Positions 1-10,800 are shown, counted from the stretch's first letter. The stretch is 64,000 nt of DNA from Chitinophaga caeni (GCF_002557795.1 NZ_CP023777.1:4783001-4847000); one strand, 5' to 3'. The notes: a model not told the origin generated them from the sequence alone. Program-made: numbers and translations.

Positions 1-1080
1 TTTTTTATCTTGTATTTTCAGGATGCTTGCAGGTGTTAAAGACATCATCCGAACCGCATCCTGCAAAGGAATGCCGGCCTTGTTAATCATTACCCGCACC
101 AGGCGATCAGCCGTGGCCACGCTACCCGCAAAGGCTTTTCGATCCGGTAGTTTCGCAACATCATCTTCAACAATAACTTCCAATCCGTTATGCAGGCTAC
201 CCAAGATCGACGGTCCTTCCGGCATAGCAGCCGCACGCATGGCATCCGTTACCAGGGCCGTATGTTCCGCGCCCTTAATTTTGTACACGAGTTTTAATAA
301 TGCTTCCGGAAGATGCACCCCGTCAGCAATTATCTCTACCGTCATATCATCCAGTAAATACGCACTTTCCACGACACCGGCATAACGGAAAGCATCTCGT
401 CGCGTAACACCCGACATGGCAGAATAAAAATGCGTGGCATGGGTAAACCCCGCGTCGTAAGCTTTCAGCACCTCCTCATAAATCGCATCAGTATGTGCAA
501 TAGAAGGAAGAATACCACGCTGCACCAATTTTATCCCCATCTCCACAGCCCCTTGTAATTCAGGCGCCACGCTCCAGCGAACAATAGATGGATATTTTTC
601 CAATATCCGTTCATACTCATTAGGATCCGGATGATGGATATACCTGGGATCTTGTGCCCCCCTTTGAGACATTGCAAAATACGGTCCCTCGATATGCATC
701 CCTAAAAAAGTAGCGCCCCCGCGGTTAAGCGGATGCGCCTTTTCGTAGGTATCCAATGTTTTCATCAAATCATCCATCCCGCAACTTAAGGTAGTGGGCA
801 ACAAGGCCGTGGTACCATACCTGGCGTGGATAGCACCTATCTGCAAAAATGCTTCCACGGTATTGTCCATGAAATCGTGCCCACCGCCTCCATGTACATG
901 CATGTCGATAAAGCCCGGGGCGATATAAGCGCCCCCGGCATCCAGGAGCTGCGCACCCGGTATGTCGACATCATCCTTCAAAACATCCACAATAACTCCA
1001 TCCGCTATAACTACGGAACCTCCATTTATAATTCCACCGGGGGTAATAATTTTCCCGTTATACAGTTTCAGGTACTTCAT
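1..1080 (-). CDS. nagA: N-acetylglucosamine-6-phosphate deacetylase, C-terminus off the left edge
   Basis: Cytoplasmic amidohydrolase that converts GlcNAc-6-phosphate to glucosamine-6-phosphate and acetate. The frame read from 1080 down to 1 is open for 360 codons with no stop; family members are about 380-395 residues, so roughly 30 are missing past the edge. The metal-binding HVH is at residues 61-63, followed by HIEGPY, an IAHTDA segment, a THFYSAM histidine and the catalytic-Asp motif VTDAM. The ATG at 1080 lies 23 bases inside the upstream permease gene, so translation is probably coupled. It is the last visible gene of the chitin operon and would take the sugar into central metabolism. 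No nagB deaminase is visible; it may lie to the left. Confidence 0.93.
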   Translation of the reverse strand, partial: MKYLKLYNGKIITPGGIINGGSVVIADGVIVDVLKDDVDIPGAQLLDAGGAYIAPGFIDMHVHGGGGHDFMDNTVEAFLQIGAIHARYGTTALLPTTLSCGMDDLMKTLDTYEKAHPLNRGGATFLGMHIEGPYFAMSQRGAQDPRYIHHPDPNEYERILEKYPSIVRWSVAPELQGAVEMGIKLVQRGILPSIAHTDAIYEEVLKAYDAGFTHATHFYSAMSGVTRRDAFRYAGVVESAYLLDDMTVEIIADGVHLPEALLKLVYKIKGAEHTALVTDAMRAAAMPEGPSILGSLHNGLEVIVEDDVAKLPDRKAFAGSVATADRLVRVMINKAGIPLQDAVRMMSLTPASILKIQDKK

Positions 1081-2383
1081 AATCAATTTTGATCCTCCTT
1101 TTCCAACTTTTCAAACGGTAAGCATGAAATGCATAAAATATCAAGTAAGCGTAGCAAGGCAACAGAACAATGTAAGCGCTTTGTAAGCCAGTCCTGTCTG
1201 CTAAGTAACCGTAAATCAATGGTAAAATGGCATTACCACATAAGCCCATCACCAATAAGGATGCCCCCGTTTTTACGAAACTCCCCAGCCGATCCATCGC
1301 CAAAGCCCATATACCTGCCCAGATCATGGAGTTGGCAAAGCCTAACAACACGATCAACCAAACGGATAGATCCACGGCATGTCCCAACCAATGGACTTCT
1401 TGGCTCGTTACGAGGATGCAGCCGCTTAACACGAACCCCAGGATCGTGCACCAACGGAGCGCTTGTAATTGGCTAAAAAATCTTGGTATCAGGATAATCC
1501 CCAACAGGTAGCCAATGATCGTAGCGGTTAACGTGTACGCGGGAAAAACCTTGGCTTCCGCCAATGGTACTCCCATGCTCGTTGTATAATTAATGATACT
1601 ATCCACCGCGATCACCTGTGACCCCACGTGAAAGAAGATGGCAAAAGCTCCCAATACCAAATGTGGAAAATCGAGTATACTTTTCTTCCCTTTCATAAGT
1701 GCGGGGTTCTTTTCTTCATCTGCATCCAAATCGGGTAAAGGAGAAAACCGGATAAAGCAACCGAATAGAAATAATCCTGCACTCAAAAATGCGTAAGGAG
1801 TCGACACCCTCGCTATTAGTTCATCCAGCGTACGTTCCTTGGTAAGTGCATCCATCGTGGGTAGCGCATCAAACACCTGTTGATCGCCCGGTCGAATAAT
1901 CAATGCTGCAAATACCAACGGCGCTAAAATCCCGGCCATCTTATTGCAAATACCCATGATACTGAACCTTTGCGCCGCACGTTCTTTATCCCCTAAAATT
2001 GTAACATAAGGATTGGCGGCCGTTTGCAATATTGCCAAACCAACACCGATAGCAAATAGGCCTGTAAGAAAAAGCGGGTATGAACGGTTTAACCCGGCAG
2101 GTACGAATATGAATGCTCCCGCTGCTACCGTCCAGAACCCTATCATGATGCCTTTCCGGAAACCCACACGCTTCAATAATAATCCCGAAGGGATTGCCAT
2201 CACGAGGTAAGCGATATAAAAGGCAAAAGCTACCAGGTAAGATTGGAAATTATTGAGTTCGCAACCGATCTTGAAATAAGGAATCAAGATGGAATTGATC
2301 CAGGTCAAAATACCGAAGATGAAAAACATCATGGCAATGATGACGATGGCCGTAAAAGTATTATTCTTAGTTTGAACGGACAT
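1058..2383 (-). CDS. FHS-type sugar permease (MFS), probable GlcNAc transporter (NagP-like)
   Basis: A 441-residue inner-membrane protein with about 12 hydrophobic segments. It resembles the fucose/glucose-galactose (FHS) branch of the major facilitator superfamily: an N-terminal FFIFGILTW segment, an LLKRVGFRKG loop after helix 2, and the family-typical QTAANPYVTILG stretch around residues 119-130. It sits between GH20 and nagA, overlapping the first by 17 and the second by 23 bases. That context suggests it carries GlcNAc released in the periplasm into the cytoplasm, like the NagP permeases of other bacteria. The substrate is inferred from neighbours; the family assignment is secure. Confidence 0.88.
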   Translation of the reverse strand: MSVQTKNNTFTAIVIIAMMFFIFGILTWINSILIPYFKIGCELNNFQSYLVAFAFYIAYLVMAIPSGLLLKRVGFRKGIMIGFWTVAAGAFIFVPAGLNRSYPLFLTGLFAIGVGLAILQTAANPYVTILGDKERAAQRFSIMGICNKMAGILAPLVFAALIIRPGDQQVFDALPTMDALTKERTLDELIARVSTPYAFLSAGLFLFGCFIRFSPLPDLDADEEKNPALMKGKKSILDFPHLVLGAFAIFFHVGSQVIAVDSIINYTTSMGVPLAEAKVFPAYTLTATIIGYLLGIILIPRFFSQLQALRWCTILGFVLSGCILVTSQEVHWLGHAVDLSVWLIVLLGFANSMIWAGIWALAMDRLGSFVKTGASLLVMGLCGNAILPLIYGYLADRTGLQSAYIVLLPCYAYLIFYAFHAYRLKSWKRRIKIDYEVPETV

Positions 2384-3905
2384 AGGCTTCCAGTTTCTGC
2401 TTTAACAAATGCCATTTATAGTTTCTTAGCCTATTTTCTTCGCCTATTTCAGCGGGATACAGCCAATCTTTATTTAACAATGCAAATCTTTGATCCAATT
2501 TTTCAGGATGCAGTCGCTTTAATTGACTTAACAACTTTCCAGCAATAGCCGGATTAAAATCATCCTTATTCAAACGGTATTGAATTTCCATGCAGCTTAA
2601 ATAAAACACGCGGATATCTGCCATCAATAAGTAATGGCCGTATAGCGCCGAATTTTTCCGAGGTTGTAACCTGCGGATTACTTCCGCGCTTTGTTGAGCG
2701 CTATCCAATAAAGCTGCAATTGAAATGCCGGCTACCGGCACAGTATCTTGCACTACTTCATAAGGAGCGGCTTTTAAGGCAGCCCAAAATTTCCCGGATT
2801 GCGACTGATTAAAATCAAATTTTTCCTTGCAATATTGGTCAATAAACTGCCGGATATTTAGCGGCGAGGAAGCTTCAACGGACCTCAAGTAAGCATCTAC
2901 CAGCATATTGAAGCCAGAAAGTGGATACACCCGCCTCACTGCATATAGATCAACAATATCGGTTGCCGATTCAAAAACGGGAGAATAAATGCCTGAAGTA
3001 GACCAGGAAGTCATCACGATGCCTTTATAGCCCAGTTTTCTTGCTTGGGGGATAAACGTGCTTATATTATCGAAATGCTTGGCCCAATCCGACAGGAAGT
3101 AATTATCTGGTCCGCTGCGGATTGCAGGCGATCCCCATATTTCGAAGCCGCTCCGCATGAGCTTGGAATGATCTCCGAACCTATCTAAAGGCCAACCATA
3201 ATTCCAATCTACGAATACAGTTTGCTTCGGCAAACCTTCCAAGGCATCCGGGTACTTGAGCGCGATATCAGCCCAAACTACGGGTATTTTTCCCAGGCTA
3301 ACCACCAGGTCGCATAACATCTTGATATAATCCCCGTATAATCTCCCCTTTCCAACCTTGGCTACCTTTTCCCGCGATGCTTTGGAATGACCGAGTAAAT
3401 ACGTTTCATCACCGCCGATATGGATATACTTGGAATGGTGTGTTGAGATCATGTCCTTGTATAAATCCTTGAACAAAGCTTTACACTCAGCATCCTTGGT
3501 AGGATTAACCTGGGAATAATCCTTACTGTCTTCCCTCAAGTTTTTATACCTGGGATGTCTCAGGATATATTCTACATGGCCGAAACTTTGTTGCAAAGGA
3601 ATAACATCCACATGTAAGCTATCACAATAATTGATAAAGTCTTTCACCTCTTGACGGCTATAGGCATATTGATTAGAAATCACGGCATGTTCCCGGTAAG
3701 GGTAGCTCGCCTCCCATTCCATCACCAGGGTATTGATTCCGTTGTCGGCCAGGTGTTTAACAAATTGCCTTAACACGGGCATCTTCATTACCTGGATCCT
3801 CAGATCGAGATGAAATCCCTTGATATGAAAATCCTCCCGTTGCGCAAATACAGTATTCACACAACACACTACCCATAAACATAACGCGATGAATTTCCTA
3901 AACAT
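2367..3905 (-). CDS. GH20 beta-N-acetylhexosaminidase, secreted
   Basis: A 512-residue enzyme starting MFRKFIALCLW, with a cleavable signal peptide ending near VFAQ. The frame is open 28 codons further upstream, but the ATG at 3905 is preferred because its A is the last base of the GH18 stop codon (TAATG junction). The GH20 catalytic pair is in HIGGDET, Asp166-Glu167. The TIM barrel begins almost directly after the signal (IKGFHLDLR), so the usual N-terminal GH20b domain appears absent. It should release terminal GlcNAc from chito-oligosaccharides in the periplasm or at the surface. Downstream it overlaps the permease by 17 bases. Confidence 0.88.
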   Translation of the reverse strand: MFRKFIALCLWVVCCVNTVFAQREDFHIKGFHLDLRIQVMKMPVLRQFVKHLADNGINTLVMEWEASYPYREHAVISNQYAYSRQEVKDFINYCDSLHVDVIPLQQSFGHVEYILRHPRYKNLREDSKDYSQVNPTKDAECKALFKDLYKDMISTHHSKYIHIGGDETYLLGHSKASREKVAKVGKGRLYGDYIKMLCDLVVSLGKIPVVWADIALKYPDALEGLPKQTVFVDWNYGWPLDRFGDHSKLMRSGFEIWGSPAIRSGPDNYFLSDWAKHFDNISTFIPQARKLGYKGIVMTSWSTSGIYSPVFESATDIVDLYAVRRVYPLSGFNMLVDAYLRSVEASSPLNIRQFIDQYCKEKFDFNQSQSGKFWAALKAAPYEVVQDTVPVAGISIAALLDSAQQSAEVIRRLQPRKNSALYGHYLLMADIRVFYLSCMEIQYRLNKDDFNPAIAGKLLSQLKRLHPEKLDQRFALLNKDWLYPAEIGEENRLRNYKWHLLKQKLEAYVRSN

Positions 3906-4870
3906 TATTTGCCCCCGTTTTTGATGATCGTTTCGTGTATTGTGTTTAATAAGGATTCGTTCCCGGTAGTATCGGCTAACAAGTGCCAAATCATTACGCC
4001 GCCACCGTGCCTTACAGCAACGGCGGTTTTTTCCTTGATGCTCGCGATTCCATTATAGTATAATGTCCCGCCATCAGCGGGTAATTCAACTTCATCCCTT
4101 TTGGATGCGCCGGGAAATGTGGCCACGATATCCTTGTATTGCATGGAGCGGTATAAACCGGTATCCGGCGAAGCGCCAAATCCATAACCGTAAAAAGGCA
4201 AACCAACAACCAGCTTTTCAGCGGGTAAATCCCGGTCCTTACCCCAATAAAGCATATGATCCAGCACGTAAGACATCGGCGCATGTTGACCGGGATTGGA
4301 TGGCCGCCATGGGCCGGTTTTATCATAAGCCATCATGTTAATAAAATCGTATTGCTTCAATATTTTACCGGTCATACGATTGCGGGTGTAATAAGCCACC
4401 GCGGCCGTTAATAGTTTTCCCTTCTTATGCAGCGGCTTTCCCAGTCCGAGCACGAAGCTTTCGTAATTAGTATCGATATCTTCACCCTCTATATCCACAT
4501 CAATACCGTCGAGCTGGTAATGATCCACGAAATCAAGGAAATTTTTTATGACCAACTTCCGGTACGGCGGCGCTAATATCTTGGCAAAGTAAGCATGCCT
4601 GCTACCACCGCCGCAAGAGAGTAATACTTTCACATTATTCTGATGAGCAATGCTAACCACCGTATCAAGACCGGGAACAGGATGGATGACCCCATTAGTA
4701 TCTGGGTTAATGAAAGCGATGTTTAAATGCGTCACTTTTGACAAGTCAACTTTCGATAAGTCATCTACCATATGACCTGTCACCCTTAAATACCCGATTA
4801 CTTTGAACTGGGCCTGCAACCCGGCGCAGGAGCACAACAAAAAAAATATAGCCAGTTTTAAGATTCTCAT
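3905..4870 (-). CDS. GH18 glycoside hydrolase (chitinase-like), single domain
   Basis: A 321-residue exported protein with N-terminus MRILKLAIFFLLCSCAGLQA. Both a lipobox-like Cys and a signal-peptidase I site (LQA/Q) are possible, so anchoring is uncertain. The GH18 signature DGIDVDIE is intact at residues 121-128, with Glu128 as the expected acid. The SCGGGS strand-3 motif (about 85-90) and the MMAYD strand-6 motif are also present. It would cut beta-1,4 GlcNAc linkages in chitin or, less likely, the core of N-glycans, since endo-beta-N-acetylglucosaminidases share this fold. Its ATG overlaps the previous stop by 4 bases (ATGA) and its stop overlaps the GH20 start by one. It is clearly similar to the larger GH18 at 12953-14782. 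Confidence 0.88.
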   Translation of the reverse strand: MRILKLAIFFLLCSCAGLQAQFKVIGYLRVTGHMVDDLSKVDLSKVTHLNIAFINPDTNGVIHPVPGLDTVVSIAHQNNVKVLLSCGGGSRHAYFAKILAPPYRKLVIKNFLDFVDHYQLDGIDVDIEGEDIDTNYESFVLGLGKPLHKKGKLLTAAVAYYTRNRMTGKILKQYDFINMMAYDKTGPWRPSNPGQHAPMSYVLDHMLYWGKDRDLPAEKLVVGLPFYGYGFGASPDTGLYRSMQYKDIVATFPGASKRDEVELPADGGTLYYNGIASIKEKTAVAVRHGGGVMIWHLLADTTGNESLLNTIHETIIKNGGK

Positions 4871-6219
4871 TGTAATATATTATGAATAGTTGCCGTTAAG
4901 GATTGTTCCGTCGTAACATCATACTCGCCAGCCCAGATGTAAGCGCCTAAGTATCCTTGTTCTTTAAGATAGTTTGATTTTTCCGTAACCAGCGGGATAC
5001 CATTAAAATAAACACCTTCCGCTATCTCTGCATATTCTTTCCCGGAAGCGGTTGCATCCGCGGCTAAAATTTGTTTATAAGGCATGTAATTGTAAGAAGT
5101 CCAACCGAGATTGTTACCATTGCCGTCCAAAGCCGTGTATCTTAATCCGAAAGCGGGTATACCGATTACCAATTTATTCTTCGGATACTTAGCCATCCAG
5201 GTCTCGGCACAATCTACGAAATAATCATAACCGGAAGGTTGCCCTAAAGGTTTCCCGGGGCCAACATGCAAACCATCCTCGTAAGCATGAACGTTGATCC
5301 AATTGGCAGCCGACAAGTCGGGATAACTGCCAGCATACTGGATACCCGGTACGGTAATCGTGATAATGGCATCCGCGCCGAGACTTGCCCTTAGTTCATT
5401 CAGAAATAAGCCAGCGGCCTGTATGTTAGCGTTGGTCTGCGCCCCGGTAGTATTGTTGATATCCGTCATAAGGATTTCAACGCCATCCATCTTCTTGGCT
5501 GTAACATATTCCTTGATAGCGGCCACTAAGGCGGTACGCTTTGCTATATCAACTAGTGCGTTCCCGAAATTACTACTGGCATACACGCTCCAACCATCGC
5601 CCGAGAGCGTCCCACTGATACCGAGCAAAACGGGTACACCATTTACATGTGCTTTACCGATCAGGACATCCGATTTTTTATAGATTTCACCTTTGGAGAC
5701 GTCCATGGTTCCGGCAGCAGTCACAGTTGCGACCTTGTAGGCCAGGTGGGTCATCTTGGAGAAATCGAGGTACTTATACTGCGCCGTATCACTCGCATAA
5801 GCCATCACCACGTGGTTATAAGGTTTCGGTGTAAATGAACTAGGGATTACGAAAACGTCCCGGTAACGGCTGGTACTCATCCCGTCATAGCTTGCTTCTA
5901 CCTTGATACGGAAATCACCACCTTCTTGCGGAACGAAAAAGTACTCTTTACCATCCCCGGCAGGCGTATCGTTTACCGACCAAGCCACCTGCACTTTATC
6001 GCCGGGCGAAAACTGTAGCCCCCTGAAAGCCAAGGTATCCCCGGCTTTCATGATATACACACTATCCTTGTATTCTGGGAATAAATACACATCATTAAAA
6101 ATCCTGGGGTAAAAAGTTGCATTATCCGTTTGTTCCTTAACCTCATCTTTGCTACAACTCGAAGCAAAGCCAACAACCCCAATCGTGAATATCAATAATA
6201 TATATGAATATCTTTTCAT
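4867..6219 (-). CDS. GH18-like surface lipoprotein with degenerate catalytic site (probable glycan-binding protein)
   Basis: A 450-residue lipoprotein (lipobox FASSC, Cys22, then the acidic SKDEVKE typical of surface-exported Bacteroidota lipoproteins). Residues about 45-125 look like an Ig/PKD-type domain and 135-450 follow the GH18 barrel. At the signature position the sequence is DGVEILMTD (residues 245-253) instead of DGxDxDxE. The second and third acids are Glu and Leu, and the catalytic Glu position is Thr252, so hydrolysis is unlikely. Its place directly after SusD, where SusE/F-type surface glycan-binding proteins usually lie, supports a binding role. An unusual active site cannot be excluded from sequence alone. 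Confidence 0.82.
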   Translation of the reverse strand: MKRYSYILLIFTIGVVGFASSCSKDEVKEQTDNATFYPRIFNDVYLFPEYKDSVYIMKAGDTLAFRGLQFSPGDKVQVAWSVNDTPAGDGKEYFFVPQEGGDFRIKVEASYDGMSTSRYRDVFVIPSSFTPKPYNHVVMAYASDTAQYKYLDFSKMTHLAYKVATVTAAGTMDVSKGEIYKKSDVLIGKAHVNGVPVLLGISGTLSGDGWSVYASSNFGNALVDIAKRTALVAAIKEYVTAKKMDGVEILMTDINNTTGAQTNANIQAAGLFLNELRASLGADAIITITVPGIQYAGSYPDLSAANWINVHAYEDGLHVGPGKPLGQPSGYDYFVDCAETWMAKYPKNKLVIGIPAFGLRYTALDGNGNNLGWTSYNYMPYKQILAADATASGKEYAEIAEGVYFNGIPLVTEKSNYLKEQGYLGAYIWAGEYDVTTEQSLTATIHNILQ

Positions 6220-6251
6220 CGTGTTCGATTTTGATCCTAAAATTTGAATGA

Positions 6252-7850
6252 CTATTCTTTATCCCACCAAACCCTGTTCAACCAATCATCTTCACCTATT
6301 CTTTCAATGGCGGCATTCACGTTATCCGCGTTCTGCTCTTTTTCAGACAGCGGGTATTGAAAACGCCTGGGAATTTGCAAGGAAGTGGATTCTGAATTAG
6401 GGGTAGGTTGCAAATCAGGATAACCGCTCCGGCGCCAATTAGCAAATAATTCCGGGCCATTCAACATTAACGCCACCCAAAGCTGCTCATTGATTTGCTT
6501 TAAAGCCGTTGCCGGTTGCAAAGGATTACCGGTTAAGAACTGGTTGATTTCGGCATCGCTTACAACGGGACCACCCGGGTACAAGCTTAATTGTTTCATC
6601 GCCGCTGTAACTCCCGCGCGGTAATGTGAAGCCGCGTCTCCACCCAAGCTTAAGCCAAGACGTTCGGTAGCATCGGCCAATAGCAATTCCAGTTCGGCAT
6701 AAGTCATATGTAAGAAAGGCGCGTTGTTGCGCATGAAGCAGGTATTTAATTCGCATTTAATATCACCGTTCACCGCGGTATAAGGACTGCCATCGGCCAA
6801 GGTAATATTTACGGAACCCGACCAATCTTCATACACATATTTCCCGGGATTAGAACCGGTTAACCCAGCAGGGCTCGCCTTGATCTGCTCGGTAATATCT
6901 TCCCGTTCGAAAGGTTTCATTGGTGAATTTTGCTTATAACAACGCGGGATATAGTTAATACGCGGATCATTCGTATTCTTCAATTGATCGAGAAATGTAT
7001 TCACGATCTTGGGCATACCGCTTTGTTGGTTGATAGCAACGGAGACGGCATTTCCCCTGACATCGGCATAAGTACTTTGGATATCCATATGGCGTGTCAT
7101 ACAGATATCATCATTACTTGTGAATACGCCGCCATCGGCATTATAAGCATCCGTAATTTCTTCCTTGGCCTTAGCGGGATTACGTTCCGCGATTCTAAGC
7201 GCCAAACGTATTCTCAAGGAATTGGCAAACTTTTTCCAGGAAGTAATATCACCCTGGTAGAATACTTCATCACCCACCTTGTCCTTTGCAGGATCTAATT
7301 GTGCCGATGCTTCTTTCAGCTCCTTCAGCAAATCATTATAGATATCCTCCTGCTTGTCGTAAACGGGTCTTTTCACCTGGGTATAGTAAGCAGAGCCCGC
7401 TTCGAAATACGGGATATCACCGTACAGGTCCGTAAGTCTTGCGAACGTGTATGCTTTCATAATGCGGCACATCGCGTTCAGGTTGGACTGCCCTTCAACA
7501 CCATTCGTTCGGGTAACGGCATCCACGATGTTAACAACATCATTCGGATAGCTATTCTCCCACATCACCCACATGCGGGTAGCATCCTTGATGTACATCC
7601 CACCTACGCGGGCATAGTATACAGCGCCCAGTTGCTGCATCATCGGCATCAACACGATGCTATTGGTCCGTTCCTGGGTAGATAAGTCACCGGAAAACCA
7701 CAATTGCGCGAAGATCAACTGGCTTTGCGGGTTGATTTTGCTCGACTTGGTAGGGTCGGTATTCAGGGAACCGAATTTGCTACAGGAAGTCGCCAATAAT
7801 AGCAAGAACGGTAAAATATATCTTGTTTGTTTGAATAAACTCTTCATCAT
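6252..7850 (-). CDS. SusD/RagB-family nutrient-binding lipoprotein (chitin locus)
   Basis: A 532-residue lipoprotein, signal MMKSLFKQTRYILPFLLLLATSC with lipidated Cys23. The opening FGSLNTDPTKSSKINPQ and the TPR-like helices around LNAMCRIMKAYTFARLTDLYGDIPYFEAG fit the SusD-like_2 branch of the SusD superfamily. It lies 20 bases after the susC stop and caps that transporter at the outer surface, binding oligosaccharide and delivering it into the barrel. The next gene begins 32 bases downstream, so it belongs to the same transcript as the GH18/GH20/nagA genes. Confidence 0.93.
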   Translation of the reverse strand: MMKSLFKQTRYILPFLLLLATSCSKFGSLNTDPTKSSKINPQSQLIFAQLWFSGDLSTQERTNSIVLMPMMQQLGAVYYARVGGMYIKDATRMWVMWENSYPNDVVNIVDAVTRTNGVEGQSNLNAMCRIMKAYTFARLTDLYGDIPYFEAGSAYYTQVKRPVYDKQEDIYNDLLKELKEASAQLDPAKDKVGDEVFYQGDITSWKKFANSLRIRLALRIAERNPAKAKEEITDAYNADGGVFTSNDDICMTRHMDIQSTYADVRGNAVSVAINQQSGMPKIVNTFLDQLKNTNDPRINYIPRCYKQNSPMKPFEREDITEQIKASPAGLTGSNPGKYVYEDWSGSVNITLADGSPYTAVNGDIKCELNTCFMRNNAPFLHMTYAELELLLADATERLGLSLGGDAASHYRAGVTAAMKQLSLYPGGPVVSDAEINQFLTGNPLQPATALKQINEQLWVALMLNGPELFANWRRSGYPDLQPTPNSESTSLQIPRRFQYPLSEKEQNADNVNAAIERIGEDDWLNRVWWDKE

Positions 7851-7870
7851 AACTGTAATACTTTAACTGT

Positions 7871-10800
7871 TTAGAATTTCACGTTCAAATTGATTCCCCA
7901 GCCCCTTCTCGAAGGCAAGGAACCATATTCTAAACCTTGTCCATTACTGTTGTTATAGTTGGAATCGGGATCTACGTTCGGAACATCTTTATACAGTATA
8001 AACGGGTTCCTGGCAACTAACCCTACCGATGCCGATTTAAAACCGATTTTCCGGTTGAAGGATCTCGGCAGGCTGTAGTTCAAGGTTATTTCCCTGGCTT
8101 TCACGTAAGTAGCCTTATAAATAAATGGCACCGCGATACCGTTGCCATCAGAATAGAACTGGCTCCAGTAAGTGGATGGATCCACTGCTTGGGTGTTTTT
8201 CTCATACACTGGCTTCCCTTCGGAATCCGTTCCCGTTTGCACGACGCCTTCCGGCACGTAACCTTTTACATTTCCGGCGGCCCTCCATTCGCCCAACGAC
8301 ATTTTAGCCGCCATGCGGGCTTCTTCAGAAGCAATCCATTCTTCCCTACCCGGTAATGTTTTTACGCTGCTCCCCCTTACAACCAAGAATAGATCCGTCA
8401 TCGAGAAAATATCAGCGCCATATTTCACATCGAATACGGCATTCAGGCTAAAATTCTTGTAATTAAACTTCGTAGTTAGGCCCCCGGTCCAATCAAAAAC
8501 ACCTTTGCCCAGCACGCGTCTATCTGCCGTAGGTACCGGTGTTAAAGTATTTGGATTCAGGATGATGTTTCCACCGGGATCCCTTTGATAATCATAACCC
8601 ATGATAGCGCCGTACTTCTCTCCCGGTTTGGCAGCCACTAACAGGCCCAGCCAGCGGGCTTCGGACAGCGCAATGAAAGGTACATCGGGCGCCAAGGATT
8701 CTACCTCGTTAATATTGCGGGCAAAGTTTACCGACAAATCCCAACTGAAATCCTTCTTGGAAATCGGTGTACCGGAAACCATCAGCTCCACCCCTTTATT
8801 GGTAATCATGCCCGCGTTAATGATCTGCTTACTATAGCCAGAAGATACCGGCGCCGGAACGATATTGATCTGGTCCCTCGAATGCGCCGTGTAATAGGTT
8901 CCATCGAAATTCAATCTGCCGTTGAAGAATTTCATATTTAAGCCCGTTTCAAAAGAACGGGTACGGGTCGGTTTAAGGTTGGTATTCGGTATGATGCTCG
9001 TTGCTAACTTGGCCGGTTGTACACCGTTAAATGAGAACGGGTATAAATTGTAATACACATCCAACATATACGGATCGGTATCACTACCTACTTCAGCCCA
9101 TGAAGCCCTGAACTTACCGAACGATAATACATTGCTATGTATTTTGAAAGCATCCGTAAAGATGAAGCTACTGCTGACAGAAGGATAACTGTACACATTA
9201 TTACCCCCGGGTAAAGTGGAAGAACCATCCCTACGTAAAGTTGCATCTACATACAAATAATCCTTATAAGCAAAAGTTAACAAGCCGTAAGCAGAACGTA
9301 TTTCGCGGCGGATGTTATTTTCCACGATACTTTTATCCTGGTAACTGTTGATGCTCACCACATCTTTTACCGTCATATTAGAATAAGCGCCGGTAGTACC
9401 TTTGCGGTATCTTTGATTTAAACTGGCGCCCAAACGGGCAGTTAGCTTGATATTTTTATTCAGCTTTTTAGTGAAAGTTGCTATGAAATCGGCCTGGTTG
9501 GTCGTGTATTTCTGGTTCATCGTGTTCATCAAACCAGACAAAGCCAATGGAGTAGTAACAGGACTGTATTTCTGATAATCCAGGAAAGTAATGTCCGTGG
9601 AAGCCCTGGCCATCAAATTCAACCAATTGTTAACCTTATAATTAGCATTTATGGAACCCGTGAGGCGGTCCTTGTTAGTGAGGTTCGACATTTCATACAG
9701 CACCCAGTATGGATTTAAGCGGTATTGACCACCACCCCATTCCACGTAATCACCTCCGGGCGATTTATATGTATCGCTGAAAATGGCCTGGTCAATATTA
9801 TTGGCTAAGCCGTTGAAGTTCTGCCCGATATTGGTTGGAGAATCACCCAGCCCGGCGCGGTTTTTCACTTTCTCCTTCATATAAGTTGCCCGGACTGATA
9901 CATCCAACCGCTCACCGAACTTAGAGCGGCCGCTGAAGCTGAAAGTATTCCTGCGGATATTACTATTCGGCACGATATCCTCATATCTCAAATCGCCGGC
10001 AGAGAACCTGAAGTTAGATTTGTCGGTAGCATTCGTCAAGGAAAGGGTATTATTCAGGGATGAACCCGTTCTGAAGAAGCTATCAAAATTATCTTCCGCT
10101 AAAGCATAAGGCCTGGATACGCCATCGAAGCCGATCACGTTAATGTTAGGATCCAATCTCGGTCCAAAGTTGATGAACATCGTACCTTGCGCCTGCTGCT
10201 GATCTAAAGGAAGCTGGCCGGATCGCCCTTGGCCGTACAAGTATTGTACGCCGTCGCGTTTCGTAAGTTGATTTTCGAAAGTAGCCGTACTGCTTAGCTC
10301 TACACCCAATTCTTTCGAGCGGGAACCTTTTTTAGTCGTAATGAGTATAACACCGTTAGCGGCGCTGCTGCCATAAAGCGCAGAAGCCGACGGACCTTTC
10401 AGCACGCTTATTTTTTCGATATCATCCGGGTTCAGCGCGGAGATTGCATCCCCCATATCCACACCCTCCGCGTACTTGGTATCGCCCACTTGACCGTAAT
10501 TGGAATTATCCATCGGCACACCATCTATAACATATAATGGTTGGTTATTGCCCGTAATACTGGTATTACCGCGGATAATCACCCTGGATGAGCCGGAAGG
10601 GCCTCCCGCTGTACTGTTAATAATTAAACCCGGCACTTTTCCCGCCAGCGAATTAATCACGTTTGTTTCCTTTGCTTTGTTGATGGCATCGCCATCAACT
10701 TCGGAGAAGGCGTATCCCAATTCACGTTCTTCCCTCCTGATACCGAGAGCGGTTACCACGACATCCTTCAGGTTCCGGACGGCGGAGTGCAAAATGACAT

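Noticed and set aside
826..1511. Several plus-strand frames over nagA and the permease
   Set aside because: Both minus-strand genes are well supported by family motifs, so these frames are antisense shadows.
1521..1540. A further operator-like sequence (GTTAACGTGTACGC) inside the permease gene
   Set aside because: The half-sites are in a different arrangement without the central CG, and it lies inside coding sequence, so it was judged chance similarity.
4867..6219. Active chitinase
   Set aside because: The fold is GH18-like but three of the four signature acids are replaced, including the catalytic Glu.
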